From an uncultured Sutterella sp. (lineage in GTDB: Bacteria; Pseudomonadota; Gammaproteobacteria; Burkholderiales; Burkholderiaceae_F): a stretch of 23,704 nucleotides of DNA. Shown piece by piece: positions 1-7,302 of this stretch. A program made the position numbers and the translations under genes. Position 1 is the stretch's first letter, and every line of letters begins with the position of its first letter. The DNA is taken from assembly GCA_900552915.1 (NCBI GenBank), contig USBS01000014.1, forward strand, positions 1-23,704, given 5' to 3'. The notes beneath the pieces are model-generated. The model saw only the letters and a list, made by a program, of their open reading frames with translations, was not told the DNA's origin and did no database searches.

Positions 1-661
1 TACGACGCACGGCAGGCTTGGCAGCGCTTTTTTCCTCTGCGGCTGCTTTGCTTGCCTTGGTTGACTTGGGCTTGCTTGCAGCTGCGGCAGCGGCGCGCTT
101 CTGTACCAGCGACTTTTCCGGCCGCGTCGGGCGCAGGATCTTCTTGTTTTCAGCGGCAAGGCGCTCGGCCTCGGCTTTTGCGGCAGCTTCGGCCTGTTCG
201 TCCTCGGCGGTTCTCATGGAAATGCGAACGACGGGGGGAGCCACTGCGACTTCCTCTTCCTTGACGCCCCACATGGCAAGAATTTCGGACTGCGACGGGG
301 CAGCCGAACGCTCGCGGCGGGCGACGACGCTTGCGCGCACAATTTTTTCAATATCGGGAAGCGGAAGACGATTGAGATCCGTAAACTCGATGAGGCTGTG
401 TTCGGCATCAATCCCCTTCATTGTGGAGATGAAAGGTTCGATGACGGACTTTTCGGCAATGTAAAGCGTGAGCGATTTTTCGCGGGATTCCAGTCCGAAG
501 AGCGGGCCCCCGTTCAATTCGTAGAAAACGAGGCCGAAGCGCTTGCTCTCACGCACACCGCGTGCAGCACGGCGAATCAAACTCGCAACTCGGGCCATAG
601 CGACGCGACGATCCGGCGGCAATCCTTGCAGAAAGACGCCCAAAACCGTAGCTCCAACCAT
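1..661 (-). CDS. DUF1801-like protein with Ala/Lys-rich histone-like tail (3' end outside window)
   Basis: The reading frame starts at the ATG at 661-659, preceded by a GGAGG ribosome site 5 bases upstream, and stays open for 220 codons to the window edge, so the C-terminus is missing. Residues about 15-115 resemble the DUF1801/YdhG fold: a helical Arg-rich N-terminus, then a strand with F-Y-E-L-N-G-G-P-L-F-G, a segment like T-L-Y-I-A, and a closing L-P-L-P-D-I-E-K-I-V helix. Residues about 150-180 are a charged helix rich in Ala, Glu and Lys. From about 186 the protein becomes a low-complexity Ala/Lys tail like those of bacterial histone H1-like proteins. DUF1801 proteins have no firmly established biochemical role. 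The tail suggests nucleic-acid contact, which is inference. The family call is by eye from the pattern and is moderately secure; that the frame is coding is well supported. Confidence 0.75.
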   Translation of the reverse strand, partial: MVGATVLGVFLQGLPPDRRVAMARVASLIRRAARGVRESKRFGLVFYELNGGPLFGLESREKSLTLYIAEKSVIEPFISTMKGIDAEHSLIEFTDLNRLPLPDIEKIVRASVVARRERSAAPSQSEILAMWGVKEEEVAVAPPVVRISMRTAEDEQAEAAAKAEAERLAAENKKILRPTRPEKSLVQKRAAAAAASKPKSTKASKAAAEEKSAAKPAVRR

Positions 662-811
662 AAAACCTCCCCAAATTACACATGCCGGCGCGGCAAAATT
701 CACCGCACAACGAAGACCTAAATTTTACCTGATTTGAAGTTTAATTTCATGCAGTTGCAAGCTTCGAAGGGTAAGCGCGAGAAAGGAAGTTCATTGATTT
801 TTAAGGTGGAA

Positions 812-1318
812 TCAATCGGCTCGATAAAAAGTGTAGGTGGCCGTAAAGGGTACCTTGAGCGTGGCGCCCAACTGCGAAGGCGAGCAACGGGTGAGCGGTA
901 CGCCGCCCTTGCCCTCGCTGCGCTTGACGTGTGTGATGCCGGTGAGCATGCCTTGCTTGCCGCGGGAGGTCGTGCGGTAGACGAGGTCCCGAATGTTGCC
1001 GGCGGTGGATTTTTCAGCGTATTTCTCGATCTTAGCGGCAAGGATCGAACCGTCTGTTGCAAAGAAGCTTCCTTCGGAACCCTGACGTGCCACGACTCGG
1101 CCTTGGCGATCCCGGAGCTGCGCCTGAGGTGTAATGAACTTCCAAAAGCGACCGTTGGCGTCGGCTGTGCATTGAAACTGCTGCACGCCTTCCCCGGTGA
1201 GCACAAAGGCGGCAGAGGAGTCGGCTCCGGGTGAAAGGGGGTCGAAAAAGCTCTGCAGCGTGGAGCAGCCCGCGAGAACGACCGGAAGAACGACAAAAGA
1301 AAGGCGGAGCAGAGTCAT
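812..1318 (-). CDS. DUF3455 family lipoprotein
   Basis: The product is 168 residues from the ATG at 1318. A TTG 12 bases upstream is also in frame, but the ATG gives a textbook lipoprotein signal: a short basic start, a hydrophobic core, and the lipobox L-A-G-C with the acylated Cys at residue 18. The mature part follows the DUF3455 pattern: G-V-Q-x-F-x-C near residue 45, W-x-F-x-x-P-x-A-x-L, a central D-G-S, G-x-L-x-G-I-T-H-V-x-R, G-G-V-P-x-x-x-C, and a closing T-A-x-Y-x-F-Y. The two Cys of the mature domain may form a disulphide. The role is unknown; the protein should be anchored to an envelope membrane facing the periplasm. It is transcribed away from the oxidoreductase operon, with a plausible promoter at 1357-1385. 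No clear ribosome site precedes the ATG, so the start rests on the signal peptide. Confidence 0.82.
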   Translation of the reverse strand: MTLLRLSFVVLPVVLAGCSTLQSFFDPLSPGADSSAAFVLTGEGVQQFQCTADANGRFWKFITPQAQLRDRQGRVVARQGSEGSFFATDGSILAAKIEKYAEKSTAGNIRDLVYRTTSRGKQGMLTGITHVKRSEGKGGVPLTRCSPSQLGATLKVPFTATYTFYRAD

Positions 1319-1356
1319 GGCTGATCGCAAAAAGGAAGTTTCATTTGAGACGTCCG

Positions 1357-1385
1357 ATTTTAGTGTGAGAACGAGGACTTTTCAG
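1357..1385 (-). promoter_or_regulatory. Candidate sigma70 promoter for the DUF3455 lipoprotein gene
   Basis: On the minus strand a CTGAAA -35-like box (1385-1380) and a TAAAAT -10 box (1362-1357) lie exactly 17 bases apart, about 40 bases before the lipoprotein ATG. The boxes match consensus at 4 of 6 and 5 of 6 positions. This is pattern evidence only. Confidence 0.4.
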
Positions 1386-1475
1386 AGCTTAAGCTCAAGG
1401 GTGAGTATCCGCTTTATGGACTATGGAGCGCGTGGAGCCAAGATGCGAAAGTTTTGGCAGAATTCATAAAAAAAT

Positions 1476-1505
1476 TTGTCAACCCCATGCACGGACGCCT
1501 TTGAT
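1476..1505 (+). promoter_or_regulatory. Candidate promoter for the 2-oxoacid oxidoreductase operon
   Basis: TTGTCA (1476-1481) and TTTGAT (1500-1505) are separated by 18 bases, downstream of an A/T-rich run at 1461-1477. Transcription from here would give a leader of about 80 bases holding the hairpin at 1533-1555. The -10 box is weak, so the call is tentative. Confidence 0.3.
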
Positions 1506-1532
1506 TGGGGCGCCCGCGCGGTTTCGTGCGCT

Positions 1533-1555
1533 CGGCAGCCAAAGATCGGCTGCCG
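1533..1555 (+). promoter_or_regulatory. 8-bp perfect hairpin in the leader of the oxidoreductase operon
   Basis: CGGCAGCC (1533-1540) and GGCTGCCG (1548-1555) are perfect reverse complements around a 7-base loop. No T run follows, so it is not a standard intrinsic terminator. It lies 34 bases before the GTG start of the gamma-subunit gene and could be an operator or an mRNA structure; which one is unknown. Confidence 0.4.
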
Positions 1556-1589
1556 GATTTGCGCACACAACGCACATGGAGAGTCCGTC

Positions 1590-2171
1590 GTGTATCAGAT
1601 CAGAATCCACGGCCGCGGAGGACAGGGCGTCGTAACCGCCGCCGAAATGCTCAGCGTGGCCGCCTTTACCGAAGGCCATTGGGCGCAGGCGTTTCCGAGC
1701 TTCGGCTCGGAACGAACCGGCGCTCCGGTTGTTGCCTTTGCCCGCATCGACGAAAAGGAAATCCGTCTGCGCGAACCGATTCAGGAGCCCGATGTGGTTC
1801 TTGTGCAGGATCGCACGCTGCTCGATAGCGAAGATGTGTTCGGCGGTATTCGTCCCGACGGCTACGTACTGATCAACAGTTCCTCGACGCCTGAGGAGCT
1901 GGGGCTTGGGGAACTCGTCAACCGTCTCCCCGCGGGCCACGTTCGCACAGTTCCGGCCACCCGCTTTGCCATTGAAAACATCGGTCGACCGTTGCCCGGA
2001 GCCGGAATGCTTGCCGGTTTTGCCGCCATGACGGGCGCCATTACGCTTGAAAACGTGCAGGCGGCCTACAACGCGCGCTTCGGCGGCAAAATTGCCGAAG
2101 CCAATGCCAAGATCGCGCAGGCTGCCTGGGACCATATCAAAGCCCAATCGACGCAATCGGAGGAAAACTGA
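1590..2171 (+). CDS. 2-oxoacid:acceptor oxidoreductase, gamma subunit
   Basis: This encodes the small gamma subunit (193 residues) of a CoA-dependent 2-oxoacid:acceptor oxidoreductase of the PorC/VorC/PadE family. The family hallmark G-R-G-G-Q-G lies at residues 8-13, followed by the usual A-x-x-x-S-x-A-A helix and the F-P-S-F-G-S-E-R-x-G-A-P-V segment. The GTG at 1590 is chosen because TGGAGAG lies 6 bases upstream and because family members start right at the Y-Q-I-R-I-H-G strand. The frame stays open 38 codons further up to a TTG at 1476, but that extension covers a hairpin and has no ribosome site. The length is normal for the family. The stop overlaps the next start as TGATG, so translation is probably coupled to the alpha subunit. 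The subunit helps bind CoA and holds the complex together. Confidence 0.88.
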   Translation: MYQIRIHGRGGQGVVTAAEMLSVAAFTEGHWAQAFPSFGSERTGAPVVAFARIDEKEIRLREPIQEPDVVLVQDRTLLDSEDVFGGIRPDGYVLINSSSTPEELGLGELVNRLPAGHVRTVPATRFAIENIGRPLPGAGMLAGFAAMTGAITLENVQAAYNARFGGKIAEANAKIAQAAWDHIKAQSTQSEEN

Positions 2172-3415
2172 TGCTCAAGCAAATTGAAGGCAGTCAGGGC
2201 GTAGCGCAGGCCGTGGCACTTTGCCGACCTGAAGTGATTTGCGCGTATCCGATTTCGCCGCAGACGCACATTGTGGAAGCGCTCGGAACAATGGTCCGCA
2301 AGGGGCTCATCCAAAATTGCGAATACATCAACGTCGAAAGCGAATTTGCCGCTATGTCGGTCGCCATCGGCGCAAGCGTCGGCGGGGCTCGTGCATACAC
2401 GGCAACCGCCTCACAGGGGCTGCTCTATATGGTCGAAGCCGTTTATAACGCTTCGGGCCTCGGACTCCCCATCGTGATGACGGTCGCCAACCGAGCCATC
2501 GGTGCGCCGATCAATATCTGGAACGACCATTCCGACTCGATGAGCCAGCGCGACAGCGGTTGGATTCAAATTTTTGCCGAAACCAACCAGGAGGCAGCCG
2601 ATCTGCACATTCAAGCCTTTCGCATTGCCGAAGAGCTGTCGCTGCCGGTGATGGTCTGCATGGACGGCTTCATTCTTACGCATGCCTTCGAGCGCATCGA
2701 CATCCCTTCGCAGGAGGAAGTCGATAAATTCCTGCCGCCGTATTCACCGCGACAGGAACTGGACCCGAGCGATCCGATTTCGATCGGCGCCATGGTCGGC
2801 CCGGAAGCCTTCACCGAAGTGCGTTATCTCGCACACGTCAAGCAGCTTCAGGCACTGGAACTCATTCCTCAGGTCGCAGGCGAATTCAAGGAAATTTTCG
2901 GCCGTGCGTCGGGCGGTCTGGTGCACACCTACCGCTGCGAAGATGCCGACATCCGCATCGTTGCCATGGGGTCGTGTCTGGGCACCATCAAGGATGCCGT
3001 CGACGAACTGCGCGAAGAAACGGATCTCAAAATCGGCGTCGTCGGCGTCAAGTGCTTCCGTCCTTTCCCTGTTGATGTTATGGGGCAGGCGCTGAAGGGT
3101 GCCAAGACCGTGGTCGTACTCGAACGAACGCTTGCCGTGGGCTCGGGCGGAGTGCTTAGCCGCGACATCATGGTTTCCATCAAGGAGCCCGATGTTGCCC
3201 GCTATACCGTTATCGCGGGTCTCGGCGGCCGCGCCATCACCAAAGCTTCGATCAAGAAGATGCTCAAGGAAGCCGCCGCACACGAACTCGAAGCGCTCAC
3301 GTTCATGGATCTCGACAAGGATCTAGTGGAGCGACAGCTCGAGCGCGAACGCAAGACCCGCAAGTCCGGGCCCATTCCCGAGGCGTTGGTTCGCGATGCG
3401 GCCATGCGTCAGTAA
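2171..3415 (+). CDS. 2-oxoacid:acceptor oxidoreductase, alpha subunit
   Basis: The alpha subunit (414 residues) belongs to the PorA/VorA/PadG family. The N-terminal pyrimidine-binding domain shows the typical A-Y-P-I-S-P-Q-T start near residue 25, N-V-E-S-E-F-A-A-M near 55 (the Glu that activates thiamine diphosphate), and T-A-T-A-S-Q-G-L near 77. The segment N-I-W-N-D-H-S-D-S-M-S-Q-R-D-S-G-W-I-Q follows near 117. The second half (about 250-380) is the transketolase C-terminal-like domain with V-G-V-V-G-V-K-C-F-R-P-F-P. The start overlaps the gamma stop by one base; the next gene follows after 21 bases. The family covers pyruvate, branched-chain 2-oxoacid and phenylglyoxylate enzymes, and the substrate cannot be told by eye. 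Family membership is secure, the substrate open. Confidence 0.9.
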   Translation: MLKQIEGSQGVAQAVALCRPEVICAYPISPQTHIVEALGTMVRKGLIQNCEYINVESEFAAMSVAIGASVGGARAYTATASQGLLYMVEAVYNASGLGLPIVMTVANRAIGAPINIWNDHSDSMSQRDSGWIQIFAETNQEAADLHIQAFRIAEELSLPVMVCMDGFILTHAFERIDIPSQEEVDKFLPPYSPRQELDPSDPISIGAMVGPEAFTEVRYLAHVKQLQALELIPQVAGEFKEIFGRASGGLVHTYRCEDADIRIVAMGSCLGTIKDAVDELREETDLKIGVVGVKCFRPFPVDVMGQALKGAKTVVVLERTLAVGSGGVLSRDIMVSIKEPDVARYTVIAGLGGRAITKASIKKMLKEAAAHELEALTFMDLDKDLVERQLERERKTRKSGPIPEALVRDAAMRQ

Positions 3416-3436
3416 CGTTCAAAGAGGCTAAACCAA

Positions 3437-4498
3437 ATGCAGGAATCAGCAATCCGCTTTTATCAGACGGGAACCTGGACGGTCGGCAATCGCCTCCTTG
3501 ATCCGGATGCCCGCACCGTACAGTCTTCGCAGGAGCGTCACAACGCCTTGAATTCGGGACATCGCGCCTGTCAGGGCTGTGGTGAGGCGCTCGGCGCACG
3601 TTATGCGGTTGACGCAGCGTTTGCGGCAACGGACGGTCAGATCATCGCGACCAACGCAACGGGCTGCTTGGAAGTGTTTTCCACGCCGTATCCCGAAAGC
3701 GCATGGCAGCTGCCGTGGTTCCACTCCCTTTTCGGCAATACAGCGGCCGTGGCAACGGGGCTTGCCGCCGCTGCACGCGTTAAGGCGCGCAAGAAGGGGG
3801 GCGAGCCCGTGCGCATCCTCGCTTTGGGCGGGGACGGCGGCACGACCGATATCGGTTTCGGATGCCTCTCGGGCATGTTCGAGCGCAACGACGATGTTCT
3901 CTACATCTGCTTTGACAACGAGGCCTACATGAATACCGGCGTGCAGCGCTCGTCGGCGACGCCGCCGGCGGCGCGCACCGCAACGACGATGCCCACGCCC
4001 GATTTCCCGGGCAACAGTTTCGGTCAGGGCAAGAATGTTCCCGCCATTGCAATGGCCCACGGTATTCCCTACGTGGCGACTGCCACGGTGGCCGATCTGC
4101 ACGACCTGGAGCGCAAGGTGCGCTATGCGATGACCTTCCACGGCGCACGCTACATCCACATCCTCGTGCCGTGCCCGCTCGGCTGGGGCGCAGCATCTTC
4201 AAAGACAATCGAACTTGCACGTCTGGCGCACGAGACGGGACTCTTCCCGGTTTTTGAAGCCGAGTACGGGGAAGTGACCAAGGTCTCCAAGATCCGCCGC
4301 AAGCAGCCTGTTGAAAAGTACATGATGCTGCAGAAGCGCTTTGCGCATCTGTTCGGCAAGAAGGGAAATCCGGAAATCGTGCAGCGCATGCAGGCGCTTG
4401 CCGATCGCAACATTGCCCGCTACGGGCTTCTCGGCGACGAGCAGGGCGACGATATTCCGGTCCCCGAACAGGCCGAAGAACGCCATCACGTGATTTGA
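3437..4498 (+). CDS. 2-oxoacid:acceptor oxidoreductase, beta subunit (thiamine diphosphate and [4Fe-4S])
   Basis: The beta subunit (353 residues) carries the cofactor that does the chemistry. The thiamine diphosphate motif runs from G-D-G at residues 132-134 to D-N at 160-161, followed by Y-M-N-T-G. Four Cys fit the [4Fe-4S] pattern of PorB-type subunits: C45 and C48 in A-C-Q-G-C-G, C77 in T-G-C-L-E-V, and C246 in V-P-C-P-L-G-W. The C-terminal 80 residues are charged and include the usual V-x-K-Y-M-M-L-Q-x-R-F helix. A ribosome site (AAAGAGG) lies shortly before the ATG. Electrons from decarboxylation leave through this cluster to a ferredoxin-type partner. No stand-alone ferredoxin subunit is encoded nearby, and the next gene product carries a ferredoxin domain. 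Confidence 0.92.
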   Translation: MQESAIRFYQTGTWTVGNRLLDPDARTVQSSQERHNALNSGHRACQGCGEALGARYAVDAAFAATDGQIIATNATGCLEVFSTPYPESAWQLPWFHSLFGNTAAVATGLAAAARVKARKKGGEPVRILALGGDGGTTDIGFGCLSGMFERNDDVLYICFDNEAYMNTGVQRSSATPPAARTATTMPTPDFPGNSFGQGKNVPAIAMAHGIPYVATATVADLHDLERKVRYAMTFHGARYIHILVPCPLGWGAASSKTIELARLAHETGLFPVFEAEYGEVTKVSKIRRKQPVEKYMMLQKRFAHLFGKKGNPEIVQRMQALADRNIARYGLLGDEQGDDIPVPEQAEERHHVI

Positions 4499-4535
4499 TC
4501 CGCTGCAAAGCGACTGTGAGCGGAGAAAAGAAAAA

Positions 4536-6167
4536 ATGACACAGAAAAATACCCCGTTTGCCATTACGCTCGACGTAGGCAGCTCTTTGGAAAACCGCAC
4601 GGGTTCCTGGCGTACCGTCAAACCCGTTTATGTGAATCGCCTGCCGCCTTGCAACGCCAAGTGCCCCGCCGGTGAAAAATGCCAGGCTTGGCTTTATGCG
4701 GCCGAGTCCGGCAATTATGAAGAGGCCTGGAAGCGCATCACGGCCGACAATCCTTTCCCGGCTTGCATGGGCCGCGTGTGCTATCACACATGCGAGACGG
4801 CCTGCAACCGTGGCGGACTCGACGAGTCCGTCGGCATCAATTCGGTGGAGCGTTTTCTTGGCGACAACGCTTTGGCAAAGGGCTGGGATTTTGAAAAACC
4901 CGAAAAAGAAACCGGCAAGCGTGTTTTGGTGGTCGGTGCCGGTCCTGCGGGCCTAAGCGCTGCCTACCATTTGCGGCGTGCGGGCCACACGGTTCACGTT
5001 GTGGAAGGTGCACAGGCTGCCGGCGGCATGATGCGCTACGGTATCCCGAAGTACCGTCTGCCGCGTGAAGTGCTTGACGCCGAAATCGCACGAATCGAAC
5101 GCACGGGCGTGACGATCGAGTGCGGCCGCGAAGTCACCGATCTGGCAAAGGAAATGCAGGACGGACACTATGACGCTGTCTTTCTCGGCGTAGGCGCGCA
5201 TCTGGCCCGCCGCACCTATATTCCTGCGGGCGACGCCGCCCGTGTTCTGGACGCCGTGAGCGTTTTGAAGGACGTAGCCGAAGACGAAAAACCGATGCTT
5301 GGCCGACGCGTTGCCATTTATGGGGGCGGCAACACCGCCATCGACGTGGCGCGTACGGTGCGTCGTATGGGTGCGGAGCCTCTCGTGGTCTACCGCCGCA
5401 CGCGCGATCGTGCGCCGGCGCATCCGGCCGAAATCCGGGAGGCCATCGAGGAAGGCGTCAACATGAAGTGGCTCTCGACGATTCGCGAAGCTCAGGGCGG
5501 AGAAATCAAGATCGAGAGAATGGAGCTCGATGAAAACGGCAAGCCGCGCGGAACGGGCGAATACGAAAACATCGCTGTCGATACCGTGGTGCTGGCGCTC
5601 GGGCAACAGACCAATCTCGGGTTCCTCGCGAACTTCCCCGGCCTTCAGGCGCAGGACGACGAACTTGTCGTTGACGAAACCATGATGACGACGGTGCCCG
5701 GAATTTTTGCGGGCGGCGATATGGTAAAGGGCGACAAGAACGTCACGGTGGCCATCGGTCACGGCAAAAAGGCTGCATTTGCCATTTCGGCTTATCTGAA
5801 GGGTGAAAGGTACGTCGAACCGCCCAAGGCGCCCTTGGCAAGCTTTGACCGTCTGCATACCTGGTATTACGCCGATGCACCCAAGACGGTGCGTCCGATG
5901 CTCGACCTGGCGCGTCGCACGACGACTTTTGACGAGGTGCAGCACGGGTTGACCGAAGAAAATGCACTTTTTGAAGCGCGACGCTGCATGAGCTGCGGCA
6001 ACTGCTTTGAGTGCGACAACTGCTACGGCGTTTGTCCGGACAATGCAGTGGTGAAGCTCGGTCCCGGCAAGAAGTTCAAGTTCAACTACGACTACTGCAA
6101 GGGCTGCGGCATTTGTGCCAACGAATGCCCCTGCGGCGCTATCGATATGGTGAGCGAAGACATCTGA
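4536..6167 (+). CDS. GltD-like FAD/NAD(P)H oxidoreductase fused to a two-cluster ferredoxin domain
   Basis: This 543-residue protein has three parts. Residues 39-90 hold a Cys-rich region (C39, C43, C49, C77, C82, C86, C90) like the N-terminal Fe-S domain of the glutamate synthase small subunit. Residues 129-430 are a two-dinucleotide-domain flavoprotein: an FAD site G-A-G-P-A-G at 134-139, an NAD(P)H site G-G-G-N-T-A at 263-268, and a late G-x-F-A-G-G-D motif. Residues 484-533 form two 4Fe-4S binding stretches: C484, C487, C490, C493, C496 and C500, then C521, C524, C527, C531 and C533. The layout recalls PadH of phenylglyoxylate dehydrogenase and other GltD-like electron-transfer subunits. 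It follows the beta gene by 37 bases and precedes a terminator, so it is the last operon gene. I infer that it accepts electrons from the oxidoreductase and passes them to NAD(P)+, or runs in reverse. Confidence 0.87.
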   Translation: MTQKNTPFAITLDVGSSLENRTGSWRTVKPVYVNRLPPCNAKCPAGEKCQAWLYAAESGNYEEAWKRITADNPFPACMGRVCYHTCETACNRGGLDESVGINSVERFLGDNALAKGWDFEKPEKETGKRVLVVGAGPAGLSAAYHLRRAGHTVHVVEGAQAAGGMMRYGIPKYRLPREVLDAEIARIERTGVTIECGREVTDLAKEMQDGHYDAVFLGVGAHLARRTYIPAGDAARVLDAVSVLKDVAEDEKPMLGRRVAIYGGGNTAIDVARTVRRMGAEPLVVYRRTRDRAPAHPAEIREAIEEGVNMKWLSTIREAQGGEIKIERMELDENGKPRGTGEYENIAVDTVVLALGQQTNLGFLANFPGLQAQDDELVVDETMMTTVPGIFAGGDMVKGDKNVTVAIGHGKKAAFAISAYLKGERYVEPPKAPLASFDRLHTWYYADAPKTVRPMLDLARRTTTFDEVQHGLTEENALFEARRCMSCGNCFECDNCYGVCPDNAVVKLGPGKKFKFNYDYCKGCGICANECPCGAIDMVSEDI

Positions 6168-6195
6168 TCGGTTCCGATCGGCTGAAGCGATGAAG

Positions 6196-6250
6196 CCCGG
6201 CGACGATTCTGCAGCGGCAAAACGCTGCGGGATCGAAGTCGGGTTTTCTT
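6196..6250 (+). terminator. Long-stem intrinsic terminator of the oxidoreductase operon
   Basis: About 30 bases after the stop codon two 21-base arms (6196-6216 and 6223-6243) form an imperfect hairpin. The inner six pairs GCAGCG/CGCTGC and the outer CCCG/CGGG pairs are perfect, with a few wobbles and two mismatches between, and a 6-base loop. TTTTCTTT follows at once. Confidence 0.8.
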
Positions 6251-6260
6251 TGCCATCTTT

Positions 6261-6284
6261 GAATTCTAATTTCAATTAGAATTC
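6261..6284. promoter_or_regulatory. Perfect 11-bp inverted repeat, probable TetR operator before the exporter operon
   Basis: The left arm GAATTCTAATT (6261-6271) and the right arm AATTAGAATTC (6274-6284) are exact reverse complements around TC. The site lies 31 bases before the start of the exporter operon and is A/T-rich like a promoter core. Size and symmetry fit a TetR-family operator, and the last gene of the operon encodes such a regulator. That this protein binds here is inference. Confidence 0.65.
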
Positions 6285-6315
6285 GAAAATCTGGCTGTTA
6301 GAAAGGATGACAAGC

Positions 6316-7293
6316 ATGGCGCCCAAAAAGATTCTTGCGGTTGCTGTTGTGTTGTGCCTGGCTGCGGGTTTCGGCTACAAATACGTCTCCGACCGTGCCG
6401 AAGGCGACGGATCGCTCAAGATTTACGGTAGCGTAGACATGCGCACGGTTTCCCTCGCTTTTGAGGAGGCCGGCCGCATCGACAAGGTGTTGGTCGAAGA
6501 GGGGGCCTCGGTGAAGGCCGGACAGACATTGGCTCTTTTGGATCGGGAACGCTACGGCATAGCAGTCGACAATGCGGCTGCTGCGCTTGAGGTACGGAAA
6601 AAGGAACTGGATCTGCTGCTTGCAGGTTCCCGAACGGAAGAAATTGACGCAGCGCGTGCCACCTATCGCGCCAATGCGGCGTCCGCAGCGCTGGCCGAGC
6701 GCATTTGCCGCCGCGAGGAAAAACTCGGTGCGGCAACCACCAAGCAAATGGTTGATCAAGCTTGCTCGCAAGCGCGCGTGGCGCGGGCGCAAACATTAGC
6801 CGCCAAAAAGAACCTCGATTTGCTGCTTGCGGGCACGCGCATCGAGCAGATCGATGTGGCGCGAGCCAATGCTGCGCTTGCCGAAACAGTGTTGGCCGAT
6901 GCGCGCAGAGCACTGAGCAACTGTGAACTCAAGGCGCCGTCGGACGGCGTCATCCGCAGTCGACTCAAGGAGCGCGGAGACATGGTTTCGGCCGCCGCGC
7001 CGGTGTACGAACTGGCGATCATGAATCCGCTGTGGGTGCGCGCGTGGATCGACGAGGTCAATCTCGGCAGGATTGCCGTCGGTCAAAAAGTGAAAGTGTA
7101 TTCGGACAGTTACCCCGACGAACCCTTTGCTGGCACTGTCGGCTTTGTGTCGACGGTGGCGGAATTTACGCCAAAGACGGTGCAGACCGAGGCACTGCGC
7201 ACGGCATTGGTGTACGAAGTTCGCGTGACGGTGGATGATCCTGAGGGGCGACTGCGGCTGGGCATGCCCGCAACGGTGCGGATCGAGCGCTAG
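6316..7293 (+). CDS. HlyD/YbhG-type membrane fusion protein of an ABC exporter
   Basis: The product (325 residues) is a periplasmic adaptor anchored by one N-terminal transmembrane segment (about 5-22). A lipoyl-like half follows with E-A-G-R-I-D-K-V-L-V-E-E-G-x-x-V-K-A-G-Q (51-70). Then comes a long coiled-coil hairpin in which an 18-residue stretch beginning L-D-L-L-L-A-G occurs twice (98-115 and 167-184), one per arm. The second lipoyl half follows (L-K-A-P-S-D-G-V-I near 205-213), then a beta-barrel domain. An upstream ATG at 6307 is in frame, but AAAGGA lies 8 bases before the ATG at 6316 and touches the earlier one, so 6316 is preferred. It heads an exporter operon matching the E. coli ybhGFSR gene order and should link the inner-membrane ABC complex to the periplasm or an outer-membrane channel. 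Confidence 0.85.
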   Translation: MAPKKILAVAVVLCLAAGFGYKYVSDRAEGDGSLKIYGSVDMRTVSLAFEEAGRIDKVLVEEGASVKAGQTLALLDRERYGIAVDNAAAALEVRKKELDLLLAGSRTEEIDAARATYRANAASAALAERICRREEKLGAATTKQMVDQACSQARVARAQTLAAKKNLDLLLAGTRIEQIDVARANAALAETVLADARRALSNCELKAPSDGVIRSRLKERGDMVSAAAPVYELAIMNPLWVRAWIDEVNLGRIAVGQKVKVYSDSYPDEPFAGTVGFVSTVAEFTPKTVQTEALRTALVYEVRVTVDDPEGRLRLGMPATVRIER

Positions 7294-7302
7294 GAGAGCG
7301 AA

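Noticed and set aside
734..1234. 166-codon plus-strand frame antisense to the DUF3455 gene
   Set aside because: The minus strand gives a clear lipoprotein signal and a DUF3455 pattern; the plus-strand product has neither.
1476..1589. Upstream in-frame extension of the gamma-subunit gene with four Cys
   Set aside because: The extension begins at a TTG without a ribosome site and overlaps a perfect hairpin. The GTG at 1590 has a good ribosome site and gives the normal family start.
4953..6275. 440-codon open frame antisense to the flavoprotein gene
   Set aside because: It is a shadow of a G/C-rich coding region. The product has no recognisable motif, while the plus strand encodes a complete, motif-rich protein.
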